Below, piece after piece: positions 59,601 to 64,000 of a stretch of DNA of 64,000 bases. The position numbers and the translations under genes were made by a program. The DNA is from Mycolicibacter sp. MU0102 (GTDB lineage: Bacteria > Actinomycetota > Actinomycetes > Mycobacteriales > Mycobacteriaceae): positions 2,728,001-2,792,000 of the forward strand of contig NZ_OY726398.1 of NCBI RefSeq assembly GCF_963378105.1, written 5' to 3'. Under the pieces are notes generated by a model that worked only from the letters and a program-made list of their open reading frames with translations, did not search any database and had not been told where the DNA came from. Every line of letters begins with the position of its first letter. Within the stretch, counting starts at the first letter, position 1.

Positions 59601-59846
59601 CGCTCAGAACTGTTTCGGTTACGCGCGCAGACTCTCGACGATACCGATGCGCGCGAGGCGGACCTGTGCGAGGCAATCTCGACGGCACGCGCGCAGGGCG
59701 CGACGATCTTCGAATTGCGTGCCGCGGTGGACAACGTCGAGCTGCACGGTGAAACAGCAACGGGAACACTGCGAGACGCGATCAACCGGTTCCCGGCCGA
59801 CAGTGCCTGGCCGGAGCTCAGCCGGGCGCGAGCGCTGCTCAGGTGA
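56664..59846 (+). CDS. class III nucleotide cyclase fused to AAA ATPase and TPR-like repeats
   Basis: A 1060-residue signalling protein. A short helical N-terminus is followed by a class III cyclase domain (about 60-235) with metal-binding Asp69 and Asp113 and the transition-state Asn184 and Arg188. Asp177 takes the adenine-contact position, but Ser109 stands where the substrate Lys is expected and Lys111 is shifted by two, so nucleotide choice is open. An STAND/AAA-type ATPase starts LIGRDLE (249) with Walker A GEAGMGKS (280-287). The rest is TPR-like helices. There is no LuxR helix-turn-helix. The GTG at 56664 overlaps gene C; ATG 56670 is an alternative. Confidence 0.88.
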   Translation: MTMSEPPNTIDELLDHAVQAINTGDRMTASALAEQVLTIDGDNQDAEDLLASPAVGGDVLRRMTILFADVVDSTALSTRIEPETYRTVIGRYRQQVNAVIDRYEGHVFSTKGDGLLAVFGHPKAHENDVRRAVQAGLDITRDVAALSERVRSRFGFDISVRVGVHRGLVYLDVAQDDVYGLGANLAARVAGLAPPGCVVVSAAIAPLVAGHFELDARAAQPVKGIDEPVEHYRVVEEHIGRTRTPLRPLIGRDLELAHLQEAWNQAKHATLTVPGVCFSGEAGMGKSRLATAAADLAEQAGRPALALIGSPFQADAGLYPIRALLEQRCGIERTTAPAGRMRLLEDELQAHGFEPAAAVPLLAPVLGIAAEHGYRPVQAEGTKLYQQIIEAIVGYLHACAGSGPAVVLAEDLQWFDASTLDVIAALLGANTGRLLVVLTARDTHPLRALAAHVKVFDLAPLTRQETDQLIGALDPALSGDERAEVQRRCDGVPLYIEEVVAKFHEQPTDAAGWARAPDALYEPLFSRLRASDTTIQVVEAAATIGREFDRTILTSVVEMTESGLDEAIQALAAARVFLPAGKDRWRFRHELLREVAYELPPPSMRRTLHGRAADAIVATSDNPDWHLVALHYEHAQRFDAAADAHRRAASDARLRGAINEARANLTRAIIQIERAAPAPVRDGCETNLRLERAFLTTAVNGPLYPEVSADLERCLQLANTSLREEDRSATLATLWAYYLTRGDLRRCLQLAKSSRLAGQSWFRSAYGTAALFGGDFNNARSALELVAGVLATTNIDYESVYYIPCDPITSVHTHLALTRFVQGDLAGAEDQLTATVRRVARLGFPQGPFSLGYQRFYQIWMTIETGQLDLATDIADESAVQVERHGFEYAAMLVTIQRATIRAMSALSACGGHPDALQPHIDVMSRIVDQFGETEWNIFVSFYHAVLVRLLIAAGRTQPARERLTMALQAADDTGVNFYRSELFRLRAQTLDDTDAREADLCEAISTARAQGATIFELRAAVDNVELHGETATGTLRDAINRFPADSAWPELSRARALLR

Positions 59847-61921
59847 ACCAAGCCGGAGGCGGCGTCGCCATCTTGGGCGGCGGCATGGCCGCACTGAGCG
59901 CCGCGTGGCGACTCAGTGAACCCGGTTGGCGTGACCGCTTCGACTCCATCACCGTCTACCAGCGCGGCTGGCGACTCGGCGGCAAGGCCGCATCCAGCCG
60001 AGGCCCACACGGACGTGTGGAGGAGCACGGACTGCATGTTTGGCTGGGCTGCTACCAGAACGCCTTCCGGCTGCTTCGTGAGTGCTACACCGAACTCGAC
60101 CGGGCCACAACCGATCCGATGGCGCCGCTAGCCACCTGGGACCAGGCGTTGATTCCGGCGGACAACGTCGGGGTCGCCGATAAGTTCGGCGACGACTGGC
60201 TGACCTGGCTGGCCACCTTCACCGCCAACGACGGCCTGCCCGGCGAGCCGGGCAGTACCGGGCGCGAGATGACGGTGGTCGAGTTCACCCGCCGAGCAGT
60301 GCAACTGGTGTGTGACCTCGCCCAGTCGCAGCGCGGTGCCGCATCGGTCGGATTCACGTTGTCGACCTCCCCCGATCCGCCGCGGAACGCGCGATTGAGC
60401 GAGACGATCGTTGACGCAGCCCTCGCTGTCTTTGCCGTACTGGCCGAACCTCGGGCGGCGCATCTCACGGTCCCCCAGCTGATCGACGATGCCCTGCTGG
60501 CGGTGCGAGCGGCCCTCGACTACGACCATCGGCCCGACCATAAGCGGTACTGGCTGCTGCTGTCGATGATGACCGCCGTGATCCGCGGCGTCCTGGCCGA
60601 CAATCTGGTCACCGATCCCCGGGGTTTCCGGTCGATCAACGACGAAGACTTCATCGCCTGGCTGCTGCGGCACGGGGCACATCCCGACGTCGGTGATTTC
60701 GCGCTGGTCCGCGGCCTATACGACCTTGTCTTCGGGTATGCGGACGCCGACCCGGAGCGGCCGGCGTTCGGGGCGGGGCTTGCCGTCCTGATGACCGGTT
60801 CGGCGCTCTTCAGCCACCAAGGCGCGATCTTCTGGAAGATGACCGCCGGGATGGGCGATGTCGTCATAGCTCCGCTGTATCAGGCGCTACGACAACGCGG
60901 TGTCGAGTTCGAGTTCTTCCACCGCCTCGATGCGCTGCACCTCGATGACCGGCGGCACGCGGTCGATGCGATCACGCTTGCCCGGCAAGTGCGCCTCGCA
61001 GACGACCGCACCCACTATGAGCCACTGACCACGGTGCGCGGACTACCGGTGTTTCCCAGCAGCCCGCTGACCTCCCAACTGTCCGCACCCGATCAGATCC
61101 CCAGCGGCGGTTGGCATGCGCTGGAAACACATTGGTCCGACCACACCGACGTCGAGACGCGGGTGCTGCGTCGCGGTGTCGACTTCGAACACGTCGTCCT
61201 GGCCGTATCCCTGGGCATGCTGCCGGAGGTGGCCGCAGAACTGATCCAAGACCGGCCGGAGTGGCGGCGAATGACCACCCAGGTGCGCACCGTCGCCACC
61301 CATGCCTTCCAGATCTGGTTGCGCCCGGATGAACCAACGCTGGGCTGGAACGATCCGGGCGTGACGCTCAGTGCTTACGTTCCCCCATTCGAGACGTGGG
61401 CATCCATGCCTCAGACGCTGTGGGCCGAGGACTGGCCCGAGCACGACCGCCCCGGCACAGTGGCCTACTTCTGCGGCACCCTGGACGCGGCATGGCCCAC
61501 CGACGAGGCCGGCCCCGGGTATCTACACCGCCATCAGCAGCGGGTCCGTCAGCAGGCCGTCGACCACCTCGACCGTCACCTGCATCGGTTCTTTCCCAAC
61601 GCCGTCAGCGAAGCGGGGTTCGACTGGAACCTGCTCAGTGGAGTCAACGGCGAACGCGGCAGTGCGGCGCTGAACACCCAGCACGTCAGCGTCAACGTCG
61701 ATCCCTCTGACCGGTACGTACAGTCCATCCCCGGCACCGACCGTTACCGACTGCGCGCCGACGAAAGCGGTTACGACAACCTGGTTCTGGCCGGCGATTG
61801 GACCGATTCAGGAATCAACGCCGGGTGTATCGAAGCGGCCGTCATGTCAGGGCTGCAGGCCGCGAACGCCGTGGCAGGGCGCCACCGATTCCACCGCATT
61901 GGCGGCTGGTATCTGCCCTGA
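59843..61921 (+). CDS. FAD-dependent oxidoreductase of the carotenoid-desaturase/amine-oxidase type
   Basis: A 692-residue flavoprotein. The N-terminal dinucleotide fold reads AILGGGMAALSAAWRL, with GWRLGGKAAS (42-51) and GLHVWLGCYQNAFRLL (63-78). The last resembles zeta-carotene desaturases and hydroxysqualene dehydroxylases. The C-terminal FAD segment LVLAGDWTDSGINAGCIEAA is intact. It is about 150-200 residues longer than those enzymes, the excess lying in the substrate domain (about 150-340). No signal peptide. GTG 59843 overlaps the cyclase stop by four bases; it is the last gene of the rightward unit. An isoprenoid substrate is inferred from the polyprenyl synthase nearby. Confidence 0.87.
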   Translation: MNQAGGGVAILGGGMAALSAAWRLSEPGWRDRFDSITVYQRGWRLGGKAASSRGPHGRVEEHGLHVWLGCYQNAFRLLRECYTELDRATTDPMAPLATWDQALIPADNVGVADKFGDDWLTWLATFTANDGLPGEPGSTGREMTVVEFTRRAVQLVCDLAQSQRGAASVGFTLSTSPDPPRNARLSETIVDAALAVFAVLAEPRAAHLTVPQLIDDALLAVRAALDYDHRPDHKRYWLLLSMMTAVIRGVLADNLVTDPRGFRSINDEDFIAWLLRHGAHPDVGDFALVRGLYDLVFGYADADPERPAFGAGLAVLMTGSALFSHQGAIFWKMTAGMGDVVIAPLYQALRQRGVEFEFFHRLDALHLDDRRHAVDAITLARQVRLADDRTHYEPLTTVRGLPVFPSSPLTSQLSAPDQIPSGGWHALETHWSDHTDVETRVLRRGVDFEHVVLAVSLGMLPEVAAELIQDRPEWRRMTTQVRTVATHAFQIWLRPDEPTLGWNDPGVTLSAYVPPFETWASMPQTLWAEDWPEHDRPGTVAYFCGTLDAAWPTDEAGPGYLHRHQQRVRQQAVDHLDRHLHRFFPNAVSEAGFDWNLLSGVNGERGSAALNTQHVSVNVDPSDRYVQSIPGTDRYRLRADESGYDNLVLAGDWTDSGINAGCIEAAVMSGLQAANAVAGRHRFHRIGGWYLP

Positions 61922-61924
61922 ATG

Positions 61925-62623
61925 TCAGCCGTTCGGCACTTTCGCAGCGATCTGCCTCGCGATGACCACCGCGGTGTCCCTGGGATCCGCACTGCAGGTG
62001 TTGACGTCGATCACGACGTTGTTGGCCACGGTCAGCGCCCGCCCGCAGGCCCAGCTCACGTCGTTGCCCGCATTGTCTTGGGTCGCGACGGTGCTCAGCA
62101 TGCCGTCGGCGTTGACGATCGGACCGGCGCTCCAGATGGTGCCGCTCTGCAGATGGCTGTATTCGTGGCAGGCCGGCCATTGCCGGGCGGCAGCGGCGAA
62201 GAACGCAGCGGCCTGCTTGGCCGATGGGAACGCGACGACGGCCTGTTCGGCGAAGTGCTCGAAATTATCGCCCTCGCTGAGCGCCTGTTCCCGCACGCCG
62301 GAGTAGCCGCTGCCGGCGTATACCGGCTCCTGCGCCGCGCCGTCGATGGCCAGACACTCTTGAGGCGCCATGGTGGCACTGTCATCCGACAGGGCGGTGT
62401 GGGTGCGGGTGACGGCCATATCGGTCGCCTCCATGATCGGGTTGACCTGCTCGGGGGTGAGTAACAGAGCGCGCAGGCCATCCTCGGCGATGGGCGCGGC
62501 CGTCATGGTGGTGGTCGGCACCGTCGCTGTGGGGTTCGGCAGGACCTTCAGTTCGTGACTCCCGCAGCCGGCAGCCAGCGCAGCACCCCCGACAACAAGC
62601 ACCCATGCAGCACAAACCCGCAT
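61925..62623 (-). CDS. lipoprotein with PknH-type extracellular sensor domain
   Basis: A 232-residue exported lipoprotein. The signal peptide ends in a classical lipobox (LAAGC, Cys20), followed by a Thr/Pro-rich linker and a sensor domain like that of the Ser/Thr kinase PknH. The domain has four cysteines (ECLAIDG, PACHEYSH, SWACGRAL, NTCSADP) suited to two disulfides. Mycobacteria have many such stand-alone domains, with unknown ligands. It is convergent with the flavoprotein gene (3-bp gap) and divergent from the DoxX-like gene. Confidence 0.88.
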   Translation of the reverse strand: MRVCAAWVLVVGGAALAAGCGSHELKVLPNPTATVPTTTMTAAPIAEDGLRALLLTPEQVNPIMEATDMAVTRTHTALSDDSATMAPQECLAIDGAAQEPVYAGSGYSGVREQALSEGDNFEHFAEQAVVAFPSAKQAAAFFAAAARQWPACHEYSHLQSGTIWSAGPIVNADGMLSTVATQDNAGNDVSWACGRALTVANNVVIDVNTCSADPRDTAVVIARQIAAKVPNG

Positions 62624-62752
62624 ACGATCACCCCGACATCCCCGACCCGGATCGGTACGCCAGTCATCAGCGCTGCCGATCAGCTCCCGGTCGCCACCCT
62701 AGCGCCGTCCGGGAGGCTTCGCCGGTGGCGGCCGGTCCGCCGGCTCAGACGT

Positions 62753-62763
62753 TTACGTCGTAA
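62753..62763. promoter_or_regulatory. palindrome in the lipoprotein/DoxX intergenic region
   Basis: TTACG-t-CGTAA, a perfect 11-bp palindrome in the 225-bp divergent gap between 62624 and 62848. It could be an operator. Nothing else was recognised in this gap. Confidence 0.3.
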
Positions 62764-62848
62764 GCCCCGACGGGTATCCCGCTCCAAGGCCGCTGCGCAG
62801 GAGGCACGCAGCGTGCCGACAGTGATTCCACCGGCGATAGGGAGACCA

Positions 62849-63574
62849 GTGTTGCTACGGAAGATCGCACGTCCACTGCTCGCAGCGGCGTTCATCGGTC
62901 AAGGTGTGGAGGCGTTGCGCCGGCCGCAGCAAGCCGGGCAGGCGGCCCGTCCGGCGTTCGACGGGCTCAAGCAGTTGCCCGGCGAGATAGCGGCCAAGGT
63001 GCCGTCCGACGTCGAAGCGTTCGCCAAGGCCAACGCGTTGGCGCAGGTCGGCGGTGGCGTCTTGCTGGCAACCGGCAAGCTGCCACGCATTGCGGCCGCG
63101 GTACTGGCGTGCACGGTCATCCCGGGTAGCGCCGGGGCGCACATGTTCTGGACGGAGCCCGACCCGCAACGCCGGGCAGAACAACGCAAAGCGTTCTTGA
63201 CCGACGTCAGCCTGGTCGGTGGATTGATGATCGCGGCCGCCGATACCGAGGGAAGGCCTTCCCTGGGCTGGCGGGCCCGTCGCGCCTATCGGCGTGCAGC
63301 CGACGCGTTGCCCACCGCCTCCGGTGATGCCGCGCTCGAGACCGTCGGCGAGAAGGTCAGCGCGGGCCTGCAGGCCGGCGTGGAACACGGCCGCGAACTC
63401 GCCGAGATGGTGAGTGAAAAGGCCGGACCGTTACTGGAGTCGGCCGGCGAACGGGGCGCACAGCTCGCGGAAGTCGCCGCCGACCGCGGAACCGAGCTGG
63501 CGCAGGCGGCCCGCGAAGGCGCGACCACACTCGCGGACAGCGCACGCCGGCGTATTCGTCAACACCACTGGTAG
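62849..63574 (+). CDS. DoxX family membrane protein with long C-terminal helical tail
   Basis: A 241-residue protein. The N-terminal half has the DoxX-type four-helix pattern (RKIARPLLAAAFIGQGVEALRRP, later GGGVLLATGKLPRIAAAVLACTVIP and TDVSLVGGLMIAAAD). The C-terminal 100 residues are Ala/Glu/Arg-rich amphipathic helix and probably cytoplasmic. Some mycobacterial DoxX proteins take part in oxidative-stress complexes; no such link is shown here. Start choice is open: GTG 62849 fits the family, GTG 62813 has the stronger AGGAGG site. Confidence 0.82.
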   Translation: MLLRKIARPLLAAAFIGQGVEALRRPQQAGQAARPAFDGLKQLPGEIAAKVPSDVEAFAKANALAQVGGGVLLATGKLPRIAAAVLACTVIPGSAGAHMFWTEPDPQRRAEQRKAFLTDVSLVGGLMIAAADTEGRPSLGWRARRAYRRAADALPTASGDAALETVGEKVSAGLQAGVEHGRELAEMVSEKAGPLLESAGERGAQLAEVAADRGTELAQAAREGATTLADSARRRIRQHHW

Positions 63575-63578
63575 ACCG

Positions 63579-64000
63579 TCACGCGGAGCCGGCGAGCCCC
63601 CGTCGGCGCAGCTCGGCCACCAGGTCCCCGCGCTCCCCCACCCGAACCTGACTCAATCCGAGCCAGGACGCCATCGACCACAGTTCGGTGGCCAGTGCCC
63701 CGGCCACTCGTTCGCGCGACTGCCCCTCTTCGGCGAACGCCCCGACGACGTGCAACACACCCTGTTGCCGATCGGCCTTGAGGTCCACCCGGCCGACCAG
63801 CTCCCCGTCCAACAGGAATGGCCACACGTAGTAGCCGTACTGGCGTTTGGCCGCCGGGGTATAGATCTCGATGCGATAAAAGAAGTCGAACAACCGCTGC
63901 ACCCGAGGCCGGAAGAAGATCAGCGGATCGAACGGGCACAGCAATGCGGTGCCGCGATCGGTTCGCGGAATCGACTGCCCGGCACGCAGGTATGCCGCGG
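63579..64000 (-). CDS. winged-helix DNA-binding protein, YcaQ/HTH_42 family (5' part outside window)
   Basis: The C-terminal 140 residues of a protein whose start lies beyond the window end; the frame is open to the last base. The sequence CPFDPLIFFRPRVQRLFDF, then EIYTPAAKRQYGYYVWPF and LVGRVDLKADR, matches the YcaQ-type (HTH_42) family. E. coli YcaQ is a DNA glycosylase that unhooks interstrand crosslinks. Whether this copy has that activity cannot be judged from the fragment. It is convergent with the DoxX-like gene (4-bp gap). Confidence 0.85.
   Translation of the reverse strand, partial: AAYLRAGQSIPRTDRGTALLCPFDPLIFFRPRVQRLFDFFYRIEIYTPAAKRQYGYYVWPFLLDGELVGRVDLKADRQQGVLHVVGAFAEEGQSRERVAGALATELWSMASWLGLSQVRVGERGDLVAELRRRGLAGSA

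Noticed and set aside
52941..61921. Encapsulin-type cargo system (polyprenyl synthase as cargo)
   Set aside because: No protein in the cluster shows an HK97-type shell sequence that I can recognise.
52941..61921. Standard carotenoid pathway
   Set aside because: There is no phytoene synthase, phytoene desaturase of normal length, or lycopene cyclase.
1..64000. tRNA, rRNA, insertion sequences, phage genes
   Set aside because: I looked for transposase-like proteins, integrases and cloverleaf-like sequence by eye and found none. A tRNA scan was not possible.

Overview
The window is a GC-rich actinobacterial chromosome segment that I assign to a non-tuberculous member of the Mycobacteriaceae. 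Gene content and order follow the Mycobacterium tuberculosis Rv2703-Rv2754c interval closely: sigA, DUF3039/DUF3099 genes, sigB, ideR, sthA, a PAC2 protein, nitrobindin, nrdR, the LysM gene, lexA, an LGFP protein, fadE20, hflX, dapF, miaA, miaB, recX-recA, a glycosyltransferase, ephG, pspM-pspA-clgR, pgsA3, argA, ftsK, a monooxygenase/SDR/methyltransferase trio, rnj, dapA and thyX. The recA gene has no intein. No transposase, phage gene, tRNA, rRNA or CRISPR array was recognised. Statements about M. tuberculosis gene order are from memory, not from a search.

Region by region. 1-7 kb holds two principal-type sigma factors (sigA, sigB) with small conserved genes between them, then the iron regulator ideR. 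7-16 kb holds a DUF4192 gene, sthA, a PAC2 protein, nitrobindin, nrdR, and the divergent LysM-gene/lexA pair with SOS boxes, then an LGFP-repeat envelope protein. 16-29.8 kb holds fadE20, a DEAD-box helicase, the hflX-dapF-miaA group, two tandem DMT-type transporters, a 57-bp minisatellite, a DUF349 gene, an SRPBCC gene pair and miaB. 29.9-33 kb is a four-gene glutamate-type ABC transporter, followed by recX-recA with SOS and PafBC-type promoter elements. 35-39.3 kb holds an MpaB-type oxygenase with a divergent TetR regulator, a glycosyltransferase and an epoxide hydrolase. 39.3-47.4 kb holds the ClgR-Psp envelope-stress operon, pgsA, argA, a wax-ester synthase and ftsK. 47.5-52.9 kb ends the conserved block with an SDR, a methyltransferase, rnj, dapA and thyX.

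The accessory part is 52.9-61.9 kb. Two tightly coupled transcription units diverge from one 114-bp control region. Leftward lie a small two-part protein and a polyprenyl diphosphate synthase, running on toward thyX. Rightward lie a 465-residue unknown protein, a second small two-part protein resembling the leftward one, a 1060-residue cyclase-ATPase, and a carotenoid-desaturase-like flavoprotein. All consecutive genes in both units overlap by four bases. I read this as a candidate undescribed isoprenoid-related system, with three unknown proteins that may bind lipid or coat a particle. That reading is an inference.

The window ends with a PknH-sensor-type lipoprotein, a DoxX-like membrane protein and the 3' part of a YcaQ-type winged-helix gene. 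Other structure includes a 57-bp repeat family at three loci (one a shortened remnant), several promoters predicted to give leaderless mRNAs, and SigE/SigH-type promoters before sigB and clgR.
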